A DNA stretch of 64,000 bases from Nitrospirillum iridis (GTDB lineage Bacteria; Pseudomonadota; Alphaproteobacteria; Azospirillales; Azospirillaceae), in NCBI RefSeq assembly GCF_014205765.1, contig NZ_JACIIZ010000004.1, positions 310,001-374,000 of the forward strand. The letters run 5' to 3'. This document shows positions 46,459-56,064 of this stretch, in pieces (the first letter of the stretch is position 1; every line of letters begins with the position of its first letter). Below the pieces are notes generated by a model, which saw only the letters and a list, made by a program, of their open reading frames with translations, was not told the DNA's origin and made no database searches. The position numbers and the translations under genes are program-made.

Positions 46459-47601
46459 TCAGGCTGCCTTTCCGCCCAGGGGCCCCGGAGGGGCCGCGTG
46501 CCCGGGCCTGGCCCGGCTGAAGCGGCGCCAGTTCCGCAGATACCAGTAGCCGGCGACGACGGGTCCGATGCCGACCAGATACATCACGGCGTTGAAGGCT
46601 TGGGTCTTCACCGCCAGGTTGGAAATGCCCAGCATCATGGCCTGCAGCAGCATGCCGAAGACGACGGCCAAGGCGATGCGCCGGGCCTGGCCGCGGCGGG
46701 AAAATTCCCCCGACATCAGCGCCGTCAGGGCGATCATGGCGAAGGCTGGCGCCAGCAGGGGTGTCGCGAAGCGCTGATGCAGTTCCTGATTCAAACGGGG
46801 CCGCAATTGGGTGTCGGTTGGGTTGCCGGTGTCGAACAGCAGGTCGCTCAAGGGCCGTTCGCGGGGGTCGGGCCAGCGCGGCGCCTCCCCCGCGCTCAGC
46901 ACCTTGAGGTCCACGGTGTAGCGTTTGAATTCCAGGTTGGAGGCATGACCGGTATCACGGTCATATTCCTGGCGCACACCGTCATAGACGATGACGCGGG
47001 GGCCGGCCTCGGCCGAAACCAGGATGCCGTGATCGGCGATGGTGGTGACGGGATGCTGCGGCTTGCTGCCGTCATAGATGATCAGGCCGCTCAGCATACC
47101 CTCCGCCCCGCGCTGACGGACATACACGGTCTTGCCCTCGCCCACGTCGTTGAACATGCCCTCACGCAGCAGGACCGAGGAATAGTCGGTCCGGATCTCC
47201 TCCCGCAGGCGCACGAACTCCCGCTGGGCCGCTGGCGCCAGGAACAGGTTCAACAGCAGGCAGAGGAACAGCACGGCGGCGGACAGTTGCAGGGCGGGCC
47301 GGGCGAGTGTGACCGGCCCCATACCGGCGGCGCGCATCACCACCAACTCGCTGTCCAGCGTCAGCCGGTTATAGGTGAACAGGGTCGCGATCAGCACGCC
47401 CCAGGGCATGACCAGCGCCAGGAAGGTGGGCAGCGTCGAGAACGCCAGGCGCAGGAACATGCTGATCGGCGCGCCGCCTTCGACCACGAGCTGGATCAGG
47501 CGCAGGGATTGCGTCATCCAGATGGTCGATGACAACCCGGCCGTGATGAAAACCATCGCCACGACGAGGTTGCGCGACAAATACCGGCCGATCAGGTTCA
47601 T
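46459..47601 (-). CDS. lptF: LPS export ABC transporter permease LptF
   Basis: 380-residue partner permease of LptG. N terminus RYLSRNLVVAMVFITAGLSSTIW, coupling segment TLDSELVVMRAAGMGPVTLARP, a periplasmic domain in the middle and three C-terminal helices (PAFAMIALTALMSGEFSRRG). ATG 47601 is chosen because it gives the canonical membrane start and has GGAG upstream; the frame is open 153 codons further with non-conserved, Pro/Arg-rich sequence. First gene of lptF-lptG, divergent from pepA. Confidence 0.94.
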   Translation of the reverse strand: MNLIGRYLSRNLVVAMVFITAGLSSTIWMTQSLRLIQLVVEGGAPISMFLRLAFSTLPTFLALVMPWGVLIATLFTYNRLTLDSELVVMRAAGMGPVTLARPALQLSAAVLFLCLLLNLFLAPAAQREFVRLREEIRTDYSSVLLREGMFNDVGEGKTVYVRQRGAEGMLSGLIIYDGSKPQHPVTTIADHGILVSAEAGPRVIVYDGVRQEYDRDTGHASNLEFKRYTVDLKVLSAGEAPRWPDPRERPLSDLLFDTGNPTDTQLRPRLNQELHQRFATPLLAPAFAMIALTALMSGEFSRRGQARRIALAVVFGMLLQAMMLGISNLAVKTQAFNAVMYLVGIGPVVAGYWYLRNWRRFSRARPGHAAPPGPLGGKAA

Positions 47602-47926
47602 CGTGCTCCACAACACCAAAAGCGGTACCGCACCGGCGGACCGGGCCACTATAGGGTCCCACACTTTGGCGAAACCAGGGCACTTTGCCCCAGGCCCCGA
47701 AGCGGGGCAGCCGTGCGGACCCCGCCCAACAGGCAATGGCACGGCTGTTCTTATCGACTCCCGTCTCTGGAAACAACCGCCAGGGACATCGGGGCTGGAT
47801 TTCCAGCGTTGACGTACAACATTGAGAAATCCTGTATAGGAGTTCAAACGCCATAAAGGCGAAGCCATCCGGACGGGCTTGGCGCCAGGGGCGCCACCGT
47901 CCAAAGGGACGACCAAGAGAGGCAAG
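47602..47926. other. Divergent lptF/pepA intergenic region
   Basis: 325 bp with no gene. It carries the pepA promoter candidate at 47809-47838 and several GC-rich partial palindromes (for example around 47680-47710). The lptF promoter was not identified. Confidence 0.5.
47809..47838 (+). promoter_or_regulatory. Candidate sigma70 promoter for pepA
   Basis: TTGACG (47809-47814), 18-nt spacer, TGTATA (47833-47838), about 90 bp ahead of the pepA ATG in a locally AT-richer stretch. Confidence 0.45.
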
Positions 47927-49420
47927 ATGAAGATCGCGTACGCCCAACCCGCCCTGCCGCAATCCGGCATGCTGGCCATCACGGTGTCGCAGGGGCGCGG
48001 GCTGGGCAGCCTGGGCGCCGAACTGGACCAGAAGACTGGCGGCGCGCTGGCCCGCGCCATGGAAGCGGGCCGCTACACCGGCAAGGCGGATGAGACGCTG
48101 ACCGTGCTGGCCCCCGCCGGCACCGAGTATTCGCGCGTCCTGCTGGTGGGCATCGGCCCGGCGGAGAAGGTGACCGACCTCAGCGCCCAGTCCCTGGGCG
48201 GCACGGTCGCGGCGGCCCTGGCCCGCGCCGGCGACTCCGACGTCACCCTGGTGCTGGACGACCATGCCGGCCTGGTGCTGTCGGTCGCCGCCTTCGCCGC
48301 CAACGTGGGCTTTGGCGCCCGCCTGCGCTCCTACCGTTTCGACAAGTACAGGACCAAGGAGCCTAAGGACCAGAAGCCGACGCTGAAGAAGCTGACGCTG
48401 GCCACGGCGGAACACGCCGCCGCCAAGAAGGCCTACGGCAAGCTGGAGAAGGTCGCCGACGGCGTCTTCCTCACCCGCGACGTGGTGTCCGAGCCGCCGA
48501 ACGTCATCTATCCGGAAACCCTGGCCGAGCGCTGCCAGGCCCTGACCGACCTGGGCGTCGAGGTCGAGGTTCTGGACGAGAAGAAGATGGCCAAGCTGGG
48601 CATGGGCGCCCTGCTGGGCGTGGGCCAGGGGTCGTCCCGCCCGCCGCGCCTGGTCATCATGCGCTGGAATGGTGGCGACAAGAACGACGCTCCGCTGGCC
48701 TTCGTCGGCAAGGGCGTCACCTTCGACACCGGCGGCATCTCGATCAAGCCGGCCGGCGGCATGGAAGACATGAAGTGGGACATGGCGGGCTCAGGCGCTG
48801 TCATCGGCCTGATGGCGGCGCTGGCCGGCCGCAAGGCCAAGGCCAACGTGGTGGGCGTGGTGGCCCTGGCCGAGAACATGCCGGACGGCAACGCCCAGCG
48901 CCCGGGCGACGTCGTCACCTCCATGTCCGGCCAGACCATCGAGGTTCTGAACACCGACGCGGAGGGCCGCCTGATCCTGGCAGACGCCCTGTGGTACACC
49001 CAGGCGACCTTCAAGCCCAAGTTCATGGTGGATCTGGCCACGCTGACCGGCGCCATCATCGTGTCGCTGGGCAATGAGCATGCCGGCCTGTTCTCCAACA
49101 ATGACGAACTGGCCCAGCGCCTGACCGACGCCGGCCAGAAGACGGGTGAAACCCTGTGGCGCATGCCGCTGGGGGCCGCCTATGACAAGGACATCGACTG
49201 CGACGTCGCCGACATGAAGAACATCGGCAGCCCCGGCAAGGCCGGCAGCATCATCGGTGCGGTCTTCCTGCAGCGCTTCGTCAACGACGTGCCGTGGGCC
49301 CACCTAGACATCGCCGGCACCGCCTGGGCCAAGAAGGACGGCGCCACCGTGCCCAAGGGGGCCTCGGGCTACGGTGTCCGCCTGCTGGACCGGCTGGTGG
49401 CCGACCACTATGAGGGCTGA
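47927..49420 (+). CDS. pepA: Leucyl aminopeptidase (M17)
   Basis: 497-residue di-metal cytosolic aminopeptidase, usually hexameric. The N-terminal domain (about 1-165) is variable; the catalytic domain shows GKGVTFDTGGISIKPAGGMEDMKWDM (Lys and Asp ligands), NTDAEGRLILADAL (signature) and DLATLTGAIIVSLG. E. coli PepA also acts as an architectural DNA-binding factor in recombination and pyrimidine regulation; whether that applies here is unknown. ATG 47927 has GAGAGG upstream and starts the family sequence. Followed by a strong terminator, then holC. Confidence 0.96.
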   Translation: MKIAYAQPALPQSGMLAITVSQGRGLGSLGAELDQKTGGALARAMEAGRYTGKADETLTVLAPAGTEYSRVLLVGIGPAEKVTDLSAQSLGGTVAAALARAGDSDVTLVLDDHAGLVLSVAAFAANVGFGARLRSYRFDKYRTKEPKDQKPTLKKLTLATAEHAAAKKAYGKLEKVADGVFLTRDVVSEPPNVIYPETLAERCQALTDLGVEVEVLDEKKMAKLGMGALLGVGQGSSRPPRLVIMRWNGGDKNDAPLAFVGKGVTFDTGGISIKPAGGMEDMKWDMAGSGAVIGLMAALAGRKAKANVVGVVALAENMPDGNAQRPGDVVTSMSGQTIEVLNTDAEGRLILADALWYTQATFKPKFMVDLATLTGAIIVSLGNEHAGLFSNNDELAQRLTDAGQKTGETLWRMPLGAAYDKDIDCDVADMKNIGSPGKAGSIIGAVFLQRFVNDVPWAHLDIAGTAWAKKDGATVPKGASGYGVRLLDRLVADHYEG

Positions 49421-49489
49421 TGGCCCTAGTGGCTGACAAGGGGAGCTGACTGGGGGCTGACATCAGTCCACCCAGTCAGGGTAAGATCG

Positions 49490-49520
49490 GGGGCGGCCCG
49501 CGCGACGGGCCGCCCCTTTC
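49490..49520 (+). terminator. Rho-independent terminator of pepA
   Basis: Perfect 11-bp stem GGGGCGGCCCG/CGGGCCGCCCC (49490-49500, 49506-49516) with 5-nt loop CGCGA, followed by TTTCCTTTC. It lies 70 bp after the pepA stop and just before holC, so holC must have its own start site or depend on read-through. Confidence 0.8.
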
Positions 49521-49539
49521 CTTTCGCGTCGGATGCCCC

Positions 49540-49986
49540 ATGACCGAGGTCAACTTCTACCACCTGCAGCGCAGCAGCCTGGAACAGACCCTGCCCGACC
49601 TGCTGGAACGGTCGCTGGCGCGCGGTTGGCGGGCGGTGGTGCTGTCGACGGTCGAGGACCGGTCGGAGCAGCTGGCCCAGCACCTGTGGACCTGGCGCAC
49701 GGACAGCTTCCTGCCCCACGGCACCGCCAAGGACGGCCATGCGGCGGACCAGCCCATCTGGCTGACGGCCACCGACGAGCGGCCCAATGAGGCCCAGGTG
49801 TTGTTCCTGATCGATGGCGCCACCAGCGCGCGCATGACCGAATACACCCGCGTCTGCGACATCTTCGACGGCATCGACCCCGACGCCGTGGCCGCCGCCC
49901 GCCAACGCTGGAAGGCCGCCAAGGACGCCGGGCTGGACCTGACCTACTGGCAACAGACCGACAAGGGCTGGGAAAAGAAGGCGTAA
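49540..49986 (+). CDS. holC: DNA polymerase III chi subunit
   Basis: 148-residue accessory subunit of the clamp-loader complex that binds SSB's C-terminal tip and links it to the polymerase. Typical start TEVNFYHLQRSSLEQTLPDLLERSLARGWRAVV, and the central LWTWRTDSFLPHGTA segment. Length normal. pepA-holC is the standard order in proteobacteria. ATG 49540 is unambiguous. Confidence 0.94.
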   Translation: MTEVNFYHLQRSSLEQTLPDLLERSLARGWRAVVLSTVEDRSEQLAQHLWTWRTDSFLPHGTAKDGHAADQPIWLTATDERPNEAQVLFLIDGATSARMTEYTRVCDIFDGIDPDAVAAARQRWKAAKDAGLDLTYWQQTDKGWEKKA

Positions 49987-50136
49987 AGGCGGGGAGTCGC
50001 GGCAGTAACGTTATCCCCCGCAACCACTCCGTCGGGATTCCTATCGGTTAATTTTTGTAACGCTGCCGGCGTTTCAGGTTCCCAACGCGTTGAACGCCCC
50101 TAAGAGTGGCCGGCGCGAATTGAAGCGGAGCTGGAC

Positions 50137-51429
50137 ATGGGCATGGCGCGTCGTACGATCACGGGGCTGGCGATCGTGGGGCTGGTGTGTGGCGCGTCGC
50201 TCGCGGTGTGCCGACCGGCGCGGGCCGGCTTGCCCGCGATCATGGTGGCGACGGATGCTGACAACCATGCGCGGTTCGTCACCACGGCTGGCCAGTCCTT
50301 CATTCCCCAAGGCGTCAACTGGGTGGTCGTTTCACCCGGGACCCCTGCCACCCAAAAGAACATCAGCTTCAACCCAGACTATTACCTGTCCCACCGCTCA
50401 GTCATTCATGAGAGCCTGACGGAGATCGCCCGCAGCGGATTCAATTTCGTCCGCATACGGCTGGATGCGGACGGCATCTCCGGACCGGCGGGGACGGTCG
50501 AACTGAACCGCGCCTATATGGCCAACGTCATAGACTTCATTCGCGCGGCGGCGGACAGCGGCCTTTACGTCGAGCCGACGGGGCAATGGCTGCCGGCGAA
50601 CTACTATATGTTGGTATCGCGGGACGGCTTCCCCGACCCGGATCGAGCGAACACCTCGGGGGTCAACGCGTTGCTGCTGAGCCAGGGTCTCATCCACGCC
50701 TATGGCCGCTATATGGCCGATGTCCTGGACGCCATACGCGCGGCCGACCCTGGATTGCTGTCCGCCGTCTTCTGTGTGGATCTGTGGAATGAACTGGCGT
50801 TCGAGTCCACGGATCTGCCTTTTTCCCGCGAGGCGGGCCGGTACACCGCGGAGGATGGCAGCCTTGTCGAGCTATCGGACGCCGCCAGCCGCCAACGCCT
50901 GGCGGATACGGCCGCCCGGCGTTGGATCGACGGCGTGGTCACGCTGGCCAAGCAGGCGGCCCCAGGCGTGCTGTTCACAGTCAGCGTCTTTGCGCCCAGC
51001 GATGTCTTTCGCTCTGGCTATCTCGGCGTTTTCCAGCGCGATGCGCAATGGGGTGATCCACGCCAGCCCTTACGCCTGTCCGCCGTCCAGGACTCAAAGG
51101 CCGACTTCCTGGAAATACATCTCTATCCCCACGCGGCGGGCGCCACGCTGGATGACCAGCTGGCCTCGCTGGAATACCTCCCGGCCCGCGACAGCAAGCC
51201 GGTGTTGCTGGCGGAAACCGGCGCGTTCAAGAGCGAGATCAAGGAAATCGGACAGGTCGACGGCACGCTACGGGGAATCTTGCGCCAGTCCTGCGCGCTG
51301 CGCTTCGCCGGCTGGGCCTTTTGGACTTGGGATACCGATGGGCAGACAGACCTGTGGAACCTGAGGGAAAGCGACGGATATCTGCAAAAGCGGTTGTCGC
51401 CCAGAGGCTTCGACTGGTGCGGCGCGTAG
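50137..51429 (+). CDS. Exported GH5-like glycoside hydrolase
   Basis: 430 residues with a signal peptide (1 to ~30, LAIVGLVCGASLAVCRPARA). The mature protein looks like a (beta/alpha)8 clan-A hydrolase related to GH5 cellulases/mannanases: FIPQGVNWVV near the start, FNFVRIRLDADGI, general acid/base in DLWNELAF (Glu219) and nucleophile in LLAETGAF (Glu360), with FWTWDTDG near the C terminus. Substrate cannot be read from sequence; secreted beta-glucan or mannan hydrolase is plausible. CGGAG lies 7 nt ahead of the ATG. It precedes an OmpR/EnvZ pair but is separated from it by a hairpin. Confidence 0.82.
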   Translation: MGMARRTITGLAIVGLVCGASLAVCRPARAGLPAIMVATDADNHARFVTTAGQSFIPQGVNWVVVSPGTPATQKNISFNPDYYLSHRSVIHESLTEIARSGFNFVRIRLDADGISGPAGTVELNRAYMANVIDFIRAAADSGLYVEPTGQWLPANYYMLVSRDGFPDPDRANTSGVNALLLSQGLIHAYGRYMADVLDAIRAADPGLLSAVFCVDLWNELAFESTDLPFSREAGRYTAEDGSLVELSDAASRQRLADTAARRWIDGVVTLAKQAAPGVLFTVSVFAPSDVFRSGYLGVFQRDAQWGDPRQPLRLSAVQDSKADFLEIHLYPHAAGATLDDQLASLEYLPARDSKPVLLAETGAFKSEIKEIGQVDGTLRGILRQSCALRFAGWAFWTWDTDGQTDLWNLRESDGYLQKRLSPRGFDWCGA

Positions 51430-51475
51430 CCTGGGCCATCTCCATCACCGCCACTGTGCATATGCAGCATGGATG

Positions 51476-51511
51476 AGCCCCGCCCCCCTGGAAAGGTGTC
51501 GGGGCTTTCTT
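51476..51511 (+). terminator. Terminator after the GH5-like gene
   Basis: Stem AGCCCCG/CGGGGCT (51476-51482, 51500-51506) with a 17-nt loop, followed by TTTCTTAT. It falls inside the upstream extension of the response-regulator frame, which supports the downstream start chosen for that gene. Confidence 0.55.
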
Positions 51512-51522
51512 ATCTAAGGCCG

Positions 51523-52248
51523 ATGAACAGCCTATCCATCGCGCGCATCCTGCTGGTCGAGGACGATCCGGCGATGCGCACCCTGATCTTGCGTGTGCTC
51601 AAGGAAAACGGGTTCGAGGCCACGGGTGTCCGCGATGGCCGGGAGATGGCCGACGCCCTGGGCCAGGGCAGCTACGATCTTGTGCTGCTGGACGTGATGC
51701 TGCCCGGCCAGAGCGGGTTGGACATCTGCCGCGAACTGCGGCGCGTGAGCCAGGTACCCATCATCATGGTCAGCGCCCATGGCGAGGAGATCGACATGGT
51801 GCTGGGGCTGGAGATGGGGGCCGACGACTATGTGCCCAAGCCCTTCCGCGCCAAGGAACTGCTGGCCCGCATCCGCGCCCTGCTGCGCCGGTCCGCCAAC
51901 ACCGGCACCGCCGCCGGATCGATCGGCGGCGCCCCGCAGGATGTGATGGTCTTCGCCGGCTGGCGCCTTGACCGCCGCCGCCGCGAGCTCACCGATCCCG
52001 ATGGTGTCGCGGTGGAGTTGTCGGGGGCGGAACATGACCTGCTGGTCAGCTTCCTGGAAAACCGCCAGCGGGTCATCGGCCGTGACCGCCTGCTGGAACT
52101 GTCGCGCGCGCGCCTGGGCGAGGTGAACGATCGCAGCATCGACGTGCTGGTCAGCCGCCTGCGCCGCAAGCTGGGGGACGAGAACCGGCTGATCCGCACC
52201 GTGCGGGGCGTGGGCTATATTTTCACGGCCGATGTCACGATCCTATGA
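51523..52248 (+). CDS. OmpR-family response regulator
   Basis: 241-residue two-component regulator. Receiver domain 7-120 with acidic pocket EDD (14-16), phospho-acceptor Asp57 in VLLDVMLPG, and Lys in PKPFRAKELL; winged-helix DNA-binding domain about 150-238 (VELSGAEHDLLVSFLENRQRVIGRDRLLE, DRSIDVLVSRLRRKLGD, IRTVRGVGYIFTAD). ATG 51523 follows AAGG and gives a normal receiver start. The stop overlaps the kinase start by 4 bp (ATGA), so the pair is coupled. Stimulus unknown; an outer-membrane or osmotic role is only suggested by family. Confidence 0.93.
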   Translation: MNSLSIARILLVEDDPAMRTLILRVLKENGFEATGVRDGREMADALGQGSYDLVLLDVMLPGQSGLDICRELRRVSQVPIIMVSAHGEEIDMVLGLEMGADDYVPKPFRAKELLARIRALLRRSANTGTAAGSIGGAPQDVMVFAGWRLDRRRRELTDPDGVAVELSGAEHDLLVSFLENRQRVIGRDRLLELSRARLGEVNDRSIDVLVSRLRRKLGDENRLIRTVRGVGYIFTADVTIL

Positions 52249-53594
52249 CCGGAGGCCCCGCTATCCACAGATGGCCCCACCGCTGGGCCCATCTGTGGCC
52301 CCGCAGCCTGATCGGCCGTCTGGGTGTGGTGTTGTTCGGCGCCGTGCTGCTGGCGGTCATCGGCAACGCCATCGTCCTGGTCCAGGCCGAACAGGACTAT
52401 GGCGACGAAACCCAGACCTGGCACATCGCGGAGCAGGTGGAAACGGCGGGCCACGTCCTGTCGGCCATCGAGCCTGAGCGCCGCGAGGCGGTTGCCGACT
52501 CCCTGTCCTCCCCCTTCCTCACCTTCACCTGGGTCCCCGCGCCGACACAGCGGGCCGACCAGGGCGACAACCCCGCCAGTTGGCTGCTGCGCCATGAGAT
52601 GATCGAGCATAGGCCGGCGCTGGCGGGGCTGGATTTGCGCCTGCGCACCGGCGCCCAAACGCCATCCAAGGCGTTCGACGGCGACCTGCTTCTGGCGGAT
52701 GGCAGCGCCCTGCGCTTCGGCGCGACCGATCTGCCCGCCTACGTTCCTGTCCTCTACGCCCAGTTGGGCTCCATCGCGCTGCTGTCCATCGGCGTGTTGC
52801 TGATGGCCCTGTTCCTGGTGCAGACGCTGGCCGCCCCGCTGAAGATGCTGGTGAAGGCGGCGGACGCGGTGGGCCACGGCCCGCCGGTCTTTGTGCCCAC
52901 GCGCGGGCCCCAGGAAATTCGGCGGGTGGCCCAGGCTTTCAACGCCATGCAGCGCCGCATCGACCGGCTGATCGCCAGCCGGACGGAGGCGCTGGCCGCG
53001 GTGTCCCATGATCTGCGCACCCCCATCGGTCGTCTGCGCCTGCGGGCGGGCTTCCTGTCCAGCGCCGAGGACCGGGCCGCCTTCGACGGCGATCTGGATG
53101 AGATGGAGGCCATGGTGAATGACCTGCTGGACTATCTGGGTGGGGAGGAGGACCCGGAGAAGCCGCGACGCACCGACCTGCCGGCGCTCTTGTCCACCCT
53201 GGTCGACAACGCCACCGACGCCGGCCACGTGGCGCGCTACGACGGGCCTGAGCGCCTGACGCTGAACGTGCGGCCACTGGGCATGCGCCGGGCGTTCTCC
53301 AACATCATCAACAACGCCATCGCCTATGGCGGCACTGCCCGGGTGGAGGTGCGCGACACCGGCGCCAGCGCCCTCGTCCGCGTCAGCGACGACGGCCCCG
53401 GCATCCCGGAAGCGCATTTTGATGCGGTGTTCGAGCCCTTCCACCGGCTGGAGGAATCCCGCAACCGCGGCACGGGCGGCACGGGCTTGGGCCTGACCAT
53501 CGCCCGCCAGGCGGTAGCGCGGGAGGGTGGGACCATCACGCTTCAAAATCGGCCAGGGGGCGGGCTGACAGTAGTCATTTCGATTCCGAAATAG
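52245..53594 (+). CDS. EnvZ-type sensor histidine kinase
   Basis: 449-residue inner-membrane kinase: helix 1 about 24-47, a ~120-residue periplasmic sensor, helix 2 about 172-193, HAMP, dimerisation domain with phospho-acceptor His255 in AVSHDLRTPIGRLRLR, and a HATPase domain with NIINNAIAYG (N box), DDGPGIP (G1) and GTGLGL (G2). It pairs with the preceding regulator by overlapping codons. Confidence 0.93.
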   Translation: MTGGPAIHRWPHRWAHLWPRSLIGRLGVVLFGAVLLAVIGNAIVLVQAEQDYGDETQTWHIAEQVETAGHVLSAIEPERREAVADSLSSPFLTFTWVPAPTQRADQGDNPASWLLRHEMIEHRPALAGLDLRLRTGAQTPSKAFDGDLLLADGSALRFGATDLPAYVPVLYAQLGSIALLSIGVLLMALFLVQTLAAPLKMLVKAADAVGHGPPVFVPTRGPQEIRRVAQAFNAMQRRIDRLIASRTEALAAVSHDLRTPIGRLRLRAGFLSSAEDRAAFDGDLDEMEAMVNDLLDYLGGEEDPEKPRRTDLPALLSTLVDNATDAGHVARYDGPERLTLNVRPLGMRRAFSNIINNAIAYGGTARVEVRDTGASALVRVSDDGPGIPEAHFDAVFEPFHRLEESRNRGTGGTGLGLTIARQAVAREGGTITLQNRPGGGLTVVISIPK

Positions 53595-53764
53595 TATCAA
53601 CCGGCGCAAAAGGTCGGCAGACACACTTTGTCATAAACGAAACGTACCTGGGAAAAACTCGGGCGCTACGTCTTGAGGGCCCCCAACGGGGACGGTGGTT
53701 CGCGGTGATCCCGCCCAGCGCCGTCCGACCGGGGATCATCGACTAACGCGAGGGTCTTCCCATC

Positions 53765-54481
53765 ATGGACAGCATCATCGACGGCGTGTCGCATTTCCGA
53801 TCTGTTGTCTTCCCCGAGCAGCGCTCCCTCTATCAGCGCCTAGCCCATCACGGCCAGCAGCCTAAGGCGCTGGTGATCTCCTGCGCCGACAGTCGCGTCG
53901 TCCCGGAGATCATCACCCAGAGCGGGCCGGGGGAAATGTTCGTCTGCCGCAACGCCGGCAACATCGTGCCCCCCTTCACCCAAGCCAACGGCGGCGTGTC
54001 GTCGGCCATCGAATACGCCGTGGTCGGCCTGGGCGTGGTCGACATCGTCGTCTGCGGCCATTCCGACTGCGGCGCCATGAAGGCCCTGCTGAGGCCGGAG
54101 GCGCTGAAGGACATGCCCAACGTGGCCGCCTGGCTGCGCCACGCCGAAAGCGCCCGTCACGTCCTGCGTGAGGCCTACAGCGTGCTGTCGGACGCGGAGG
54201 CCGCCCGGGTGCTGGCCATGGAGAATGTGGTGGCGCAGCTGAACCATCTGCGCAGCCACCCCTCCGTCGCCGCCAAGTTGGCATCGGGCCAGTTGAACCT
54301 GCACGGTTGGTTCTTCGACCTTGAAGTGGGCCACATCCTGGCCCTGGACGGGGAGACGGGCAAATTCCTGCCCGTGGGCGACCGCAACACGACGCTGCAG
54401 GTGGCCGTGCGCGGCCTGCGCCGGGCCGTGGCGGACCCCTGCTGCGGGCACCACGCCGCCGCCGTCACCGCCGCCGAATAA
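53765..54481 (+). CDS. Beta-class carbonic anhydrase
   Basis: 238-residue zinc enzyme interconverting CO2 and bicarbonate. Ligands are visible: Cys40 and Asp42/Arg44 in SCADSRV, His99 and Cys102 in CGHSDCGAMKALL; RNAGNIVPP is conserved. No signal peptide, so cytosolic. GAGGG lies upstream of the ATG. The next gene, 12 bp on, is a SulP transporter, so the two probably work together in bicarbonate uptake and CO2/HCO3- balance. Confidence 0.95.
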   Translation: MDSIIDGVSHFRSVVFPEQRSLYQRLAHHGQQPKALVISCADSRVVPEIITQSGPGEMFVCRNAGNIVPPFTQANGGVSSAIEYAVVGLGVVDIVVCGHSDCGAMKALLRPEALKDMPNVAAWLRHAESARHVLREAYSVLSDAEAARVLAMENVVAQLNHLRSHPSVAAKLASGQLNLHGWFFDLEVGHILALDGETGKFLPVGDRNTTLQVAVRGLRRAVADPCCGHHAAAVTAAE

Positions 54482-54493
54482 GGATAGCGATCC

Positions 54494-56023
54494 ATGCAGC
54501 GGTTCTTACCCGCCACGCTGGCGCGCGATCTGCCCGCGTCCATCGTGGTCTTCCTGGTGGCGATGCCCTTGTGCATGGGCATCGCCATCGCCTCGGGCGC
54601 CCCGCCGGAAAAAGGGCTGATCACCGGCATCATCGGCGGCATTGTCGTGGGTCTGCTGGCGGGGTCGCCCTTGCAGGTCAGCGGCCCCGCCGCCGGCCTT
54701 GCCGTCATCGTCTTCGAACTGATCCGCGATGCCGGCATCGGTGCGCTGGGGCCGGTGCTGATCCTGGCCGGCCTGATCCAAATGGCGGCCGGCATGCTCA
54801 AGCTGGGGCAGTGGTTCCGCGCCATCTCCCCCGCCGTGGTGCACGGCATGCTGGCCGGCATTGGTGTGCTCATCGTGGCGGGCCAGCTTCACGTCATGCT
54901 GGACGCCAAGCCCCAGGCCGGCGGCTTGGCCAACATCCTGACGGCGCCCGCCGCCTATCTCGGTCTTTTCCCCTTCAACGGCGACGCGGCGGAGGCGGCG
55001 CTGGGCATCGGCCTCCTGACCATCGCCACCATGCTGGTATGGGAATGGGTGCGGCCCCAGCGCCTGCGCCTGGTGCCGGGCGCCCTGGTGGGCGTGGCGG
55101 TCGCCACCTTGGCCGCCACCCTGCTGAGCCTGCCCGTCGCCAAGGTGGCGGTGCCGGAAAGCCTGTGGGGCGCCATCCAGCCGCCTGACTTCGCCACCGG
55201 CTTCGGCCTGCTTGAGCCCAAGCTGATCATCATGGCGGTGGCCATCGCCTTCATCGCCAGCGCCGAAACCCTGCTGTCGGCGGCGGCCGTGGACCGCATG
55301 CACGACGGCGTGCGCACCAACTACAACAAGGAACTGACCGCCCAAGGCGTGGGCAACCTGCTCTGCGGCCTGGCTGGCGCCCTGCCCATGACCGGCGTCA
55401 TCGTCCGCAGTTCCGCCAATGTCCAGGCCGGCGGCGCCACCCGGCTGTCCACCATCCTGCATGGTCTGTGGATCCTGGGCGCCGTGGCCTTGCTACCGTG
55501 GCTGTTGCGGGCCATCCCCATGTCGGCCCTGGCCGGCGTGCTGGTGGTCACCGGCTATCGCCTGGTCAGCGTGACCCATGCCCGGCACCTGTTCGACCGG
55601 TACGGCGCCCTGCCGGCCGCCATCTGGGCCGCGACGCTGATCACCGTGGTCGCCACCGACCTGTTGACCGGCGTGTTGGTCGGCCTGGGCCTGAGCCTGA
55701 TCGAACTGCTGCCCCAGGTGCGCCGCTTGCGCCTGCTGGTCATCACCCGGGAGAAGGCCCCGGGCGAGTGGGAGGTGGTGCTGTCCGGCTCCGCCAGCCT
55801 GGTGCAGTTGCCCCGCCTTGCCCATGCGCTCGAAAGCCTGCCGCCAGCCCGTCACGTGACCTTGCGCCTGCGCTCGCTCTGGTTCGTCGACCACACCTGC
55901 GCCGAGCTGATCGGCGGCTGGCTGGACCGTCGACGGGCCCAGGGCGAGCGGGTGGTGATCGACGACGGTGACGTCGTCCGCCACCAGGAACTGGCCGCCA
56001 AACTGCAGTTCAGTCCCGGCTGA
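54494..56023 (+). CDS. SulP-family anion transporter (probable bicarbonate)
   Basis: 509-residue inner-membrane transporter of the SLC26/SulP type with a C-terminal STAS domain (about 420-505). Family segments: DLPASIVVFLVAMPLCMGIAIASG, GSPLQVSGPAAGLAVIVFEL, and AETLLSAAAVDRMHDG. About 12-14 membrane spans. The substrate is inferred: genomic pairing with carbonic anhydrase is typical of SulP bicarbonate carriers, whereas sulfate carriers are usually near cys genes, which are absent here. Confidence 0.9.
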   Translation: MQRFLPATLARDLPASIVVFLVAMPLCMGIAIASGAPPEKGLITGIIGGIVVGLLAGSPLQVSGPAAGLAVIVFELIRDAGIGALGPVLILAGLIQMAAGMLKLGQWFRAISPAVVHGMLAGIGVLIVAGQLHVMLDAKPQAGGLANILTAPAAYLGLFPFNGDAAEAALGIGLLTIATMLVWEWVRPQRLRLVPGALVGVAVATLAATLLSLPVAKVAVPESLWGAIQPPDFATGFGLLEPKLIIMAVAIAFIASAETLLSAAAVDRMHDGVRTNYNKELTAQGVGNLLCGLAGALPMTGVIVRSSANVQAGGATRLSTILHGLWILGAVALLPWLLRAIPMSALAGVLVVTGYRLVSVTHARHLFDRYGALPAAIWAATLITVVATDLLTGVLVGLGLSLIELLPQVRRLRLLVITREKAPGEWEVVLSGSASLVQLPRLAHALESLPPARHVTLRLRSLWFVDHTCAELIGGWLDRRRAQGERVVIDDGDVVRHQELAAKLQFSPG

Positions 56024-56064
56024 TCGCCCCACATCCCATCATTATCGTCGCAAGGAGGAAAAAC

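Noticed and set aside
50137-53594. GH5-like gene and two-component pair as one operon
   Set aside because: A hairpin with a T-rich tail lies between them at 51476-51511.
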